Positions 8,523 to 15,563 of a stretch of DNA of 18,372 nucleotides are shown here, piece by piece. Source of the stretch: Actinomycetes bacterium (GTDB lineage Bacteria; Actinomycetota; Actinomycetes; Actinomycetales; Demequinaceae); contig JAEYYZ010000071.1 of the NCBI GenBank assembly GCA_023428185.1, forward strand, positions 1 to 18,372, given 5' to 3'. The notes beneath the pieces are model-generated. The model was not told the origin of the DNA. It did no database searches and saw nothing but the letters and a program-made list of their open reading frames with translations. Every line of letters starts with the position of its first letter. Position 1 is the stretch's first letter. A program made the translations under genes and the position numbers.

Positions 8523-10339
8523 GCCTCATAGAGGCGGGCATACACTCCGCTTGCTGCGAGCAACTCATGATGCGTGCCTTGCTCAACGATGGTGCCGTGC
8601 TCCATCACCAAGATGAGGTCCGCGTCACGGATGGTTGACAGTCGGTGTGCGATCACAAAGCTCGTACGGTCTTGACGCAACTTCTCCATGGCTCGCTGCA
8701 CTAGCAACTCGGTGCGGGTATCGACGGAGCTCGTTGCCTCGTCCAATATGAGCACTTGAGGGCGGGCCACAAAGGCGCGTGCAATAGTGATGAGTTGGCG
8801 CTCGCCGGTGGAGACGTTGGTGGCATCGTCATCCAACACCGTGTCGTAGCCATCCGGGAGAGCGTGGACAAAACGATCCACGTAGGCAGCCTTGGCTGCC
8901 TGGACGATGTCTTCATCCGTCGCCCCCGTACGGCCATAGGCGATGTTCTCCCGAATGGTGCCGCCAAAGAGCCACGTGTCTTGGAGCACCATGCCCGTGC
9001 GCGAGCGCAAGTCCTCCCTGGTCATGTGCGCAATATCGGTGCCGTCCAGGGTGATGCGGCCGCCATCGAGCTCGTAGAAACGCATGATGAGGTTCACCAG
9101 GGTGGTCTTGCCGGCGCCCGTGGGGCCCACAATCGCTACCGTCTTGCCGGGTTCCACCGTGAGGTTGAGGTCCTCGATAAGTGGGGCATCCTCGGCGTAC
9201 CTGAACGAGACGTTCTCAAAGGCCAAGCGACCGTGACGGTCCGTGGGAGATTCGGCGGGGTCAACGTCGGGCGTCTGTTCCTCGGCATCAAGGAATTCAA
9301 AGACGCGCTCGGCGCTGGCCACACCCGACTGAAGCAAGTTCACCATGGCACCCAATTGGCTCAAGGGTTGCTGGTATTGCCGCGAGTACTGAATGAAGGC
9401 CTGGATGTCGCCAAGAGGCAAGGTGCCGTGAGCGACCATGATGCCTCCCACCACCGCAATCGCCACGTAGACGAGGTTCCCCACAAACATCGTCGCGGGC
9501 ATGATGATTCCGGAGATGAACTGGGCCCCAAAGCTGGCCTCGTAGAGTTCGTTGTTCTTGCGCTCGAACTCCTCGCGCGTCTCGCGCTGGCGGCCAAACA
9601 CCTTGACGAGCGCGTGGCCCGTGTAGCCCTCTTCGATCTGCGCGTTGAGTTCTCCGGTGTGCTTCCACTGGGCGACAAAGAGTTTCTGCGAGCGCTTGGC
9701 CACTTGACCCACCACCACCACGGTGAGCGGAATCGAAATGATCGCAATCAGCGCAAGCACCGGCGAGATGACGAACATCATTACCACGATGCCCAATACA
9801 GACAGCACGGACATGAAGAGTTGGCTTAGAGTCTGCTGCAGGGTTTGTGAGACGTTGTCGATGTCGTTGGTCACTCGGCTCAACAGATCACCGCGCTGGT
9901 GCTTGTCAAAGTAGCTCAACGGCAAACGATGGATCTTGGCCTCTACGCGCTCGCGCAACCTGAACACCGTGCGCTGGGTGACGCCATTCAGTACGAGTCC
10001 TTGGACCAGTCCCAAGATGGTCGCGCCCACGTAGATCGCTGCAACGGCCCACAAGATGCTGTGCAGGCTGGCGAAGTCCACGCCGGTGCCCGCCATGAAG
10101 CCCTCGAACACCACCGTGGTGGCGTTGCCGAGCACTTTAGGACCGGCCACCGAGAGCGCGACGGACGCGGCACCGAGAACCACCACGAGACCCACACGCC
10201 ACCGCTCTGGTGCCAACATGCCTGCGAGACGGCGCACTGTGCCTTTGAAGTTGGCTGGCTTCTCGGCGGGAAGTTGGGCTCCGCCAAAGTGGGGGCCGCC
10301 CCTCATCGGCGGCCTGGCTTGCTGTGCTGAAGTGCTCAT
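8477..10339 (-). CDS. ABC exporter half-transporter, catalytic subunit (TM288/LmrD-like)
   Basis: A 620-residue fused membrane-ATPase protein of the type I exporter class: about six helices at residues 40-330, then the nucleotide-binding domain with Walker A GPTGAGKTT (Lys411), Q-loop Gln453, Walker B ILDEATS with catalytic Glu534, and H-loop His565. Its signature is VSTGE (509-513), not LSGGQ. This matches the subunit of heterodimeric exporters that gives a functional Walker B but a poor signature. It overlaps the partner gene by 4 bp (ATGA). The complex likely exports drugs, lipids or peptides; the substrate is not evident. Its N-terminus has an unstructured Gly/Pro-rich tail. The 3' end overlaps the permease gene. 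Confidence 0.93.
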   Translation of the reverse strand: MSTSAQQARPPMRGGPHFGGAQLPAEKPANFKGTVRRLAGMLAPERWRVGLVVVLGAASVALSVAGPKVLGNATTVVFEGFMAGTGVDFASLHSILWAVAAIYVGATILGLVQGLVLNGVTQRTVFRLRERVEAKIHRLPLSYFDKHQRGDLLSRVTNDIDNVSQTLQQTLSQLFMSVLSVLGIVVMMFVISPVLALIAIISIPLTVVVVGQVAKRSQKLFVAQWKHTGELNAQIEEGYTGHALVKVFGRQRETREEFERKNNELYEASFGAQFISGIIMPATMFVGNLVYVAIAVVGGIMVAHGTLPLGDIQAFIQYSRQYQQPLSQLGAMVNLLQSGVASAERVFEFLDAEEQTPDVDPAESPTDRHGRLAFENVSFRYAEDAPLIEDLNLTVEPGKTVAIVGPTGAGKTTLVNLIMRFYELDGGRITLDGTDIAHMTREDLRSRTGMVLQDTWLFGGTIRENIAYGRTGATDEDIVQAAKAAYVDRFVHALPDGYDTVLDDDATNVSTGERQLITIARAFVARPQVLILDEATSSVDTRTELLVQRAMEKLRQDRTSFVIAHRLSTIRDADLILVMEHGTIVEQGTHHELLAASGVYARLYEAQFAAPLDADEGPST

Positions 10340-12069
10340 GCCGCCTCCTCCACTCGCAACTGGGTGCTGACAATTTCTTTGTACGTTTCAGAGGACTTGA
10401 GCAGTTCGCTGTGCGTGCCTCGTGCCACGATCCGACCGTCGTCGACCACCAATATCTGGTCTGCACTCACGATGCTCGACACGCGTTGAGCGACCACGAT
10501 CACCGTGGCATCGGCGACATGCTTGGCGAGAGCCGCCCGTAGCGCGGCGTCCGTCTTGGTGTCCAAGGCACTGAACGAATCGTCAAAGATGAGCACATCT
10601 GGTGTGCGCACCAAAGCCCTCGCAATGGATAGCCGCTGGCGTTGCCCGCCGGAGACGGTGGTGCCTCCTTGGCCAATTTCCGACTCAAGGCCGTCATGCA
10701 TGGCGCGTACAAAGTCGGCTCCTTGTGCGATCTCGAGCGCGTGCCACAGGTCCTCGTCGGTGGCATCTGGCCTGCCAAAGCGCAAGTTGGATGCCACTGT
10801 GCCTGCGAACAGATAAGGCCGCTGAGGGACAATCCCGATGCGCGACCACAACAAGTCAAGGTCTGCCTCCTTGACGTCCACTCCCCCAAGGCGCACCGTG
10901 CCGGAGGTGGCGTCGTACAGGCGCGGGATCAGATTGACCAACGTGGTCTTCCCCGCGCCGGTGGCGCCGATAATCGCGGTCGTGGTGCCCGGCTTGGCGG
11001 TGAACGTGATGTCCGCGAGCACCGGTTGCTCGGCCCCGGGATAGGAAAATGACACACCCTCGAACTCGACCCCACCGCGGTGCTTCCACTCACGGATCGG
11101 GTCCGCAGGTTCGGCCACGGACGTCGGCGTACCGAGCACTTCCGTGATGCGGCCCGCCGCGACGGCTGCCCTGGGTATGAGCACGAACAGGAACGTGGCC
11201 ATCAGGATCGAGAACAAAATCTGGAACAAGTAGGACATGAAGGCGGTGATGGAACCCACTTCCATCTGGCCCGCATTCACGCGCGCGCCGCCAAACCAAA
11301 TCACCGCGATGGAGCCGAGGTTCACCACTAGCAGCACGAGCGGGAACATCGCCGCCATGAGCCGTCCGGCGCGGTAAGCGGAGTCCGTGACGTTGAAGTT
11401 AGCCGTGGCAAAGCGCTCGGTCTCGACATCCTCGCGCACGAAGGCGCGCACCACGCGAATACCGGTGAGCTGCTCTCGCAGCACTCGGTTGATGGCATCA
11501 ATCCGCACTTGCATGCGCTGGAAGTGCGGCACCATGCGGCTGACAATGAGGAGCACCACCACGATCAGCAGCGGAATGGCCACGGCCATGATCCACGCGA
11601 GTCCCACGTCTTGCTGAAGCGCGAGCAGGACTCCACCGATAGCCGTGAACGGTGTTGCCAGGAGCATCGTGCATGTCATCAGCACGAGCATCTGGATTTG
11701 CTGGACGTCGTTGGTGGTGCGCGTGATGAGCGTGGGCGCGCCAAACTTCTGCACCTCGTTCTCCGAGTAGCTTGCGACGGTGCCAAAGATGTCGCCCCGC
11801 AGGTCCCTGCCCACGCGCATGGCGATCCGGGCACCAAAGTAGACCGCTGCAATCGCGCACGCCGCTTGGACAATCGTGACGGCGAGCATCGCGCCACCCA
11901 GCCTCCAGATGGCCCCGATGTCCGCCTTGGCGATGCCGTCGTCAATGATGTCGGCGTTGATGGTGGGCAAGTACAGGCTCGCCACCGACTGCACGGCTTG
12001 AAGCACGATCACCGTCCAGAACAAGCCAGCGTAGGGACGCACGTAGCGCACGAGGACTTTCCACAGCAT
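10336..12069 (-). CDS. ABC exporter half-transporter, degenerate-site subunit (TM287/LmrC-like)
   Basis: A 577-residue half-transporter starting MLWKVLVRYVRPYAGLFW, with six predicted helices in the first 320 residues. The ATPase domain has Walker A GATGAGKTT (Lys374), Q-loop Gln416 and a canonical VSGGQ signature (472-476), but Walker B reads LIFDDSFSALD with Asp497 in place of the catalytic Glu, and the H-loop reads VVAQR with Gln528 in place of His. These changes mark the degenerate site of heterodimeric exporters such as TM287/288. The AAGGAG ribosome binding site (12079-12084) lies inside the last codons of the tetR gene, 3 bp upstream, so expression is tied to the repressor. Confidence 0.93.
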   Translation of the reverse strand: MLWKVLVRYVRPYAGLFWTVIVLQAVQSVASLYLPTINADIIDDGIAKADIGAIWRLGGAMLAVTIVQAACAIAAVYFGARIAMRVGRDLRGDIFGTVASYSENEVQKFGAPTLITRTTNDVQQIQMLVLMTCTMLLATPFTAIGGVLLALQQDVGLAWIMAVAIPLLIVVVLLIVSRMVPHFQRMQVRIDAINRVLREQLTGIRVVRAFVREDVETERFATANFNVTDSAYRAGRLMAAMFPLVLLVVNLGSIAVIWFGGARVNAGQMEVGSITAFMSYLFQILFSILMATFLFVLIPRAAVAAGRITEVLGTPTSVAEPADPIREWKHRGGVEFEGVSFSYPGAEQPVLADITFTAKPGTTTAIIGATGAGKTTLVNLIPRLYDATSGTVRLGGVDVKEADLDLLWSRIGIVPQRPYLFAGTVASNLRFGRPDATDEDLWHALEIAQGADFVRAMHDGLESEIGQGGTTVSGGQRQRLSIARALVRTPDVLIFDDSFSALDTKTDAALRAALAKHVADATVIVVAQRVSSIVSADQILVVDDGRIVARGTHSELLKSSETYKEIVSTQLRVEEAA

Positions 12070-12072
12070 CGG

Positions 12073-12657
12073 CTATATCTCCTTTTTCGCTACACCGTGA
12101 AGCACAAGATCGACAATTTCCGCGGCAGTGGTTTCGCGGCCGTGCGCGATGGCGGGAAATGCCGCCGCAAAACACAACAACCGCACCACGTGGAGCACTA
12201 ATTCCGGAGCCACACGCAGTTCGTCGCGATGCGCTTCAAACAATGCGGTGGTTGCGGCTCTGGCACGGGCCGATGCCTCGGCCCCTGGTCGCAGGGGTGC
12301 AGGCGGTTCTCGCAAGCCGAGGGCAGTAAGAATCCCTGTGACTCCCGCGAATCGAGCGGTGACGATGTCCACGACGCTCAGGAGCTTGCTCTCCAAGGAT
12401 GCGTGGGGGTCAATCGCGTCAATGGCCGCGATGGTCGGTGCGGGATCCATGTAGCGGGCCACCGCCGCATCGATGATCGCCTGTTTGTCCTCGAAGACCC
12501 TGAAGAGCGTGCCCTCGGCCAAGCCCGCGGCTTCGGCGAGCTGCTTGGTGGTCATGTCCGCACCATGAGCGAGGATCAGCGGAAGGGCCGCGTCAAGAAT
12601 GGACTCGCGGCGCTGGTGTGGGTCAAGAGGCTTTGCTCGACCGGCGCGAGGACACAT
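12073..12657 (-). CDS. TetR/AcrR-family transcriptional repressor
   Basis: A 194-residue protein of normal TetR size. The helix-turn-helix spans about residues 18-62 (RESILDAALPLILAHGADM, TTKQLAEAAGLAEGTLFRVF), followed by DKQAIIDAAV and a variable ligand-binding domain. Start chosen at MCPRAGR (12657) because it lies just after a promoter and operator; the frame is open further upstream but that extension is Arg/Thr/Ser-rich and lies across the operator and the TRIC gene. It is first in an operon with the two exporter subunits and likely represses its own transcription until an exporter substrate binds. AGGTGG before the ATG could serve as ribosome binding site if the leader is longer than predicted. 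Confidence 0.92.
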   Translation of the reverse strand: MCPRAGRAKPLDPHQRRESILDAALPLILAHGADMTTKQLAEAAGLAEGTLFRVFEDKQAIIDAAVARYMDPAPTIAAIDAIDPHASLESKLLSVVDIVTARFAGVTGILTALGLREPPAPLRPGAEASARARAATTALFEAHRDELRVAPELVLHVVRLLCFAAAFPAIAHGRETTAAEIVDLVLHGVAKKEI

Positions 12658-12664
12658 GCGCGCC

Positions 12665-12694
12665 ACCTTAAGTGAGTGAGCACTCACTCCGCAA
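12665..12694 (-). promoter_or_regulatory. Promoter and TetR operator of the repressor-exporter operon
   Basis: AGTGAGTGAGCACTCACT at 12671-12688 is a palindrome with perfect 8-bp arms and a 2-bp centre, the typical form of a TetR-family operator. On the minus strand it fills exactly the 18-bp gap between TTGCGG (12689-12694, possible -35) and TAAGGT (12665-12670, fitting TANNNT), which is 7 nt from the repressor ATG. Binding would directly exclude RNA polymerase. The operator is certain as a palindrome; the promoter boxes are prediction. Confidence 0.72.
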
Positions 12695-12740
12695 GCGGTA
12701 TGGGCGCATTTCTGCGCTCGGCGGACGTGCGGGTTCGCCC

Positions 12741-12746
12741 TACGCT
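12741..12746 (+). promoter_or_regulatory. -10 box TACGCT before the TRIC gene
   Basis: TACGCT fits TANNNT and is followed after exactly six bases by an ATG at 12753. That ATG opens a 7-codon ORF, not the TRIC gene itself, whose start is 20 bp further on. The -35 region is weak (TCGGCG at 12718-12723). Confidence 0.45.
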
Positions 12747-12752
12747 GGGCCC

Positions 12753-12776
12753 ATGAGCCACTGGAGCGAGGGATGA
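12753..12776 (+). CDS. Seven-codon upstream ORF (MSHWSEG), possibly leaderless
   Basis: The ATG at 12753 lies six bases after a TANNNT box, so it may be the 5' end of the mRNA. It encodes MSHWSEG and stops at TGA 12774-12776, overlapping the TRIC start as ATGA. A ribosome finishing here could reinitiate on the TRIC gene. The same bases carry GGAG and GAGGG that may act as Shine-Dalgarno for TRIC, so the peptide could be incidental. Confidence 0.35.
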   Translation: MSHWSEG

Positions 12777-13498
12777 GCACTGAAGTCGTGGAGGCACTCG
12801 CCATTCCACTCGCCATTAACCTCACCGCCGTGTCCGTGGGCGCGCTCGCGGGCGCCATCCGGGCGGGCGACGATGAACGTACCGATCTCGTGGGGCTCGT
12901 GACTCTCGCGGCCGTGATGGGCTTTGGCGGCGGAATCATCCGCGACGTGCTGGTAGGCAACTTGCCTCCAGCCGTACTGCGGGACCCGGCATACCTCATC
13001 GCAGTTATCGCAGCAGCGGCGGTTGGCGCACTGTTCTTGGTGTATCTCAAGCGCCTCGGCAAGGTGATCTGGGTGCTCGATGCGCTCGCTATTGGCCTGT
13101 TCGCGTCGGTGGGCGCAAACGCCGCATTGCTGGCAGGCTTGAGCCTGCTCCCTGCCGTGCTCATTGGCACCGTCGCCTCCGTGGGCGGACTCATGCTGGC
13201 AGACGTACTGCAAGGGCGACCGTCGGAGATTCTTTACGTGGGCCCTCCTAATGCCGCAGCGGGCATGGCGGGCGCGTTTACCTATGCGGTCACATACGCG
13301 GAGCATCGGCAGTTGCTCGCGGTGATCCTTGCCATCGTGGTGACGTTCCTGGTGAGACTCACCGGGCCTGTCCTGCACCTTGAGGTGCCCCAGCCGCGGC
13401 GCAGGGCGTACCAACTCGAGCAACGCTTACGCGCCAAAGCCGCCGCGCGAGCTCAGGCCAAGCGGCAAAGACCCGCTGCGGGCGATACTGGCGACTAG
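12773..13498 (+). CDS. TRIC-type cation channel family membrane protein (UPF0126)
   Basis: A 241-residue protein with about seven hydrophobic segments in two repeats, as in bacterial TRIC/UPF0126 (YicG-like) proteins. The first repeat carries the signature GFGGGIIRDVLVGNLPPA near residues 50-67; the second has GGLMLADVLQGRPSEIL. Bacterial members are trimeric cation-permeable channels; some relatives have been linked to amino-acid transport. The C-terminal 35 residues are basic and cytoplasmic. GGAGCGAGGG lies just before the ATG. The gene is divergent from the TetR operon with 115 bp between the starts, so the repressor might also affect it, although its -10 lies more than 50 bp from the operator. 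It ends in a CTAG shared with the GNAT gene. Confidence 0.87.
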   Translation: MSTEVVEALAIPLAINLTAVSVGALAGAIRAGDDERTDLVGLVTLAAVMGFGGGIIRDVLVGNLPPAVLRDPAYLIAVIAAAAVGALFLVYLKRLGKVIWVLDALAIGLFASVGANAALLAGLSLLPAVLIGTVASVGGLMLADVLQGRPSEILYVGPPNAAAGMAGAFTYAVTYAEHRQLLAVILAIVVTFLVRLTGPVLHLEVPQPRRRAYQLEQRLRAKAAARAQAKRQRPAAGDTGD

Positions 13499-14088
13499 CG
13501 CCCGACGCCCAACGTCAGACCAAACGTCACCGTGGTTTCATCAATGGCGATGGGTTCGAAACCCACGCGCGGGTAGAAAGCCTGAGCGCCGGCGTTGGCT
13601 TTCTCTGCCACGAGGTGCGACCCAGGTACGCCGCGCACCTCCAGAAGACGGATGCACTCCTCGATGAGCGCGCGACCAGCACCCTGACCCTGCTGGTCTG
13701 GGAGCAAATCGATGTGCAGATGAGCCGGATACGCATCCACCGCCTCGATAAGCGTGCGACGCGGATTCTCGGCTTCAGGGATGAGCCAACCATCGCCGTC
13801 GGTGCGGGGCGGGTGCGCGTCCCTTCGGCTCGGCCACCATTCATCGTTGAACCACTCTTGAAAGGCACGCGTATCGCTCGTTCCGAGCACGTAGCCGCGG
13901 GCCTCACCGTCCACGTCCCACACCAACGCAAAGCCCCCCGGGCCGTGGAGATACGGCGTGGCATAGACGTCTGCGAGGGTCGTGTCGTTGGAGAACATGC
14001 CCGTCGCGTCCTTGCCGGTGGCGCCGGTGAGAAGGCAAATGCGGGCGATCTGTGCGTGATCAGCCTGCGTGGCGGGGCGGATGGTCAT
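13495..14088 (-). CDS. GNAT-family N-acetyltransferase
   Basis: A 197-residue protein starting MTIRPATQADHAQIARIC, the usual GNAT beta1-alpha1 entry. Motif A is seen as HIDLLPDQQGQGAGRALIEE, where QGQGAG is the pyrophosphate loop for acetyl-CoA, followed by GVPGSHLVAEKANAGAQAFYPRVGF (motif B, with the conserved Ala-Phe-Tyr). The middle carries a substrate-specific insert with WFNDEWW. The acceptor is unknown. It starts 25 bp after the thrB stop in the same direction, so it may be read from the thr transcript, but a TANNNT box (TAGCGT) sits 7 nt before the ATG and no Shine-Dalgarno is present, which allows a separate leaderless transcript. An in-frame extension into thrB exists but looks like antisense-frame sequence. 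Confidence 0.9.
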   Translation of the reverse strand: MTIRPATQADHAQIARICLLTGATGKDATGMFSNDTTLADVYATPYLHGPGGFALVWDVDGEARGYVLGTSDTRAFQEWFNDEWWPSRRDAHPPRTDGDGWLIPEAENPRRTLIEAVDAYPAHLHIDLLPDQQGQGAGRALIEECIRLLEVRGVPGSHLVAEKANAGAQAFYPRVGFEPIAIDETTVTFGLTLGVGR

Positions 14089-14095
14089 GGTCGCA

Positions 14096-14101
14096 ACGCT
14101 A
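14096..14101 (-). promoter_or_regulatory. Possible -10 box TAGCGT before the GNAT gene
   Basis: TAGCGT (minus strand) fits TANNNT and is 7 nt from the GNAT ATG. No -35 match was found in the end of thrB, so this is a weak prediction that rests on the same spacing seen at other genes here. Confidence 0.3.
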
Positions 14102-14113
14102 GCGCGTGGTGGC

Positions 14114-15025
14114 CTAGAGAGCGGTTGCGGCGGCCCCGGGCACGCGGCCCACCGTGTGCACCGCGGTCCACTTCTCCCCGCCGATGCCTTCCAGGTCGCT
14201 CGCAGCCAAGGTCGCCAAGTCGCGACCCAAGACCAGCACGGACGGGCCCGCGCCGGACACCACGGCTGCAAGCCCGTGCCCACGCAAGTGCTGCAGCATC
14301 GCCACCGCAGGCGGCATGACACCGGCACGATACGACTGGTGCAATTTGTCTTCAGTGGCCGGGAGCAACACGTCGAGGTGGCCCGCAAGGGCGTGCACCA
14401 AGAGCGCGGCGCGTCCCACGTTAAAGGCGGCATGTGGGTGCGGCACTTGCGGAGGCAACACCGCGCGGGCTTGCTTAGTGGGCAACGTGGAGCCAGGGAT
14501 CAGCACCACGGTTTCAAGTCCCGCGTCCACCGTAAGCGCGGAGGCATGCGAACCCTCTGCGTCTTGCCATGCCACGGTGGCGCCTCCCCAAATCGCGGGG
14601 GCCGCGTTATCAGGGTGTCCCTCAAAAGCCGTGGCAAGTCGCAAGGTTGCGGTGTGATCAAGTGCGCTTGGGTCGGCAATCATGGCACGCACCGCGGTAA
14701 GCCCCGCGACCACGGCAGCTGCCGAGGATCCCAGGCCACGCCCGTGAGGAATGCGGTTCACGGCCCGGATTTCCAAGCCCACTTGGGACGCGCCCACATG
14801 CTCCAGGCCCGCGTGGATCGCTTGAACCATGAGGTGGGACTCGTCGCGCGGCAAGGTGTCGGCGCCTTCGCCCTCAATCTCGATAGTCACGCCTGTGGAT
14901 GCGACAGCGCGCACCTCCACCTCGTCCCACACACCCAGAGCCATGCCAAGCGCGTCAAAACCAGGGCCAAGGTTGCCTGCAGTCGCGGGCACCTTGACGC
15001 GGACGTGATCGAGTGCAAGTCTCAC
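14114..15025 (-). CDS. thrB: Homoserine kinase
   Basis: A 303-residue GHMP-family kinase that phosphorylates homoserine with ATP, giving O-phosphohomoserine for threonine synthase. GHMP motif 1 is VPATAGNLGPGFD (12-24), the ATP-binding motif 2 is PHGRGLGSSAA (93-103), and motif 3 is VVSGAGPSVLVLG (from about 256). The GTG start at 15025 is supported by ATAGGAG upstream. In most actinobacteria thrB follows thrC directly; here 1.9 kb with three unrelated genes separates them, so thrB depends on readthrough or on its own promoter. TATCCT at 15077-15082 is a possible -10. Confidence 0.95.
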   Translation of the reverse strand: MRLALDHVRVKVPATAGNLGPGFDALGMALGVWDEVEVRAVASTGVTIEIEGEGADTLPRDESHLMVQAIHAGLEHVGASQVGLEIRAVNRIPHGRGLGSSAAAVVAGLTAVRAMIADPSALDHTATLRLATAFEGHPDNAAPAIWGGATVAWQDAEGSHASALTVDAGLETVVLIPGSTLPTKQARAVLPPQVPHPHAAFNVGRAALLVHALAGHLDVLLPATEDKLHQSYRAGVMPPAVAMLQHLRGHGLAAVVSGAGPSVLVLGRDLATLAASDLEGIGGEKWTAVHTVGRVPGAAATAL

Positions 15026-15076
15026 GAAGGGGTCGCTCCTATCTGTACCAGATCGTCCGCGGGACCGGGCCTACGG

Positions 15077-15082
15077 AGGATA
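15077..15082 (-). promoter_or_regulatory. Possible -10 box TATCCT for thrB
   Basis: TATCCT on the minus strand fits TANNNT and would start a transcript near 15070 with a leader of about 45 nt before the thrB GTG. There is no good -35 at 16-19 bp. A separate promoter would make sense because thrB has been parted from thrC. Confidence 0.3.
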
Positions 15083-15092
15083 AGGAAGTTTC

Positions 15093-15104
15093 GCGCCTCG
15101 GCGC
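15093..15104 (-). terminator. Short GC-rich hairpin after the three-gene module
   Basis: GCGCC and GGCGC arms around a 2-nt loop lie just after the stop of the 147-aa gene, followed on the minus strand by GAAACTTCCTT. The stem is only 5 bp and the T-run is broken, so it would be a weak terminator at best. Confidence 0.25.
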
Positions 15105-15108
15105 AGAA

Positions 15109-15552
15109 CTAGACGAACGCTACCTGCCGTAGCCGCAATGCTAGTTGAGTTCTCACCTTGCCCCGTTGACTTCTACTTAAGACGTTCGACACCCAAATGA
15201 CGGCGTGTGCAGGGTCAGTGATCTCGCCTCTCACACGTGTCAAGGGGTCGGAGAACGCGTCGAGATGATCTGCCGTGATGGTCTCGCTACGGAGTTCTCG
15301 AACCTGCGCGACCGAAATAGAGGCAAGCGCTGAGAATCGATCCTTGACGCATTTCGAGACTGGAACCGAGTCACGGGCGAGTATGCCAGCGTCGAAAACC
15401 GAGTACTCGTCGTCCAGTTGCTGGCCAGAGTCATGCCAAACGGATGAAGCAAAACGTTGACTCCCGTCAAACTGGTTGACGATGTAGTGCTGCGGGTCCG
15501 AAGGGTCGTACCGGCGCAGGAGAGTCACTGTGTCATGCAATGCCGTTCGCAT
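15109..15552 (-). CDS. Uncharacterised 147-residue protein, third gene of the TIGR04255 module
   Basis: I do not recognise this protein. It is soluble with no signal peptide or membrane segment. Visible features are an N-terminal RYDPSDPQHYI, a middle with alternating Ser and acidic residues, and a C-terminal segment EITDPAHAVIW (110-120) followed by a basic helix SRSQRGKVRTQLALRLRQ. The DPAHA-aliphatic block plus a basic tail recalls a loosely conserved group of small bacterial proteins with no assigned role; I infer this from pattern only. ATG 15552 is preferred over TTG 15555; AGGA overlapping the stop of the preceding gene supplies the ribosome binding site. The two genes are 11 bp apart, so they are co-translated. 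G+C is lower than in thr genes. Confidence 0.8.
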   Translation of the reverse strand: MRTALHDTVTLLRRYDPSDPQHYIVNQFDGSQRFASSVWHDSGQQLDDEYSVFDAGILARDSVPVSKCVKDRFSALASISVAQVRELRSETITADHLDAFSDPLTRVRGEITDPAHAVIWVSNVLSRSQRGKVRTQLALRLRQVAFV

Positions 15553-15563
15553 CAATTGGCGTC

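Noticed and set aside
12658..13194. Long N-terminal extension of the TetR frame
   Set aside because: It crosses the operator, promoter and the TRIC gene in antisense and is Thr/Ser/Arg-rich; the TetR domain starts normally at 12657.
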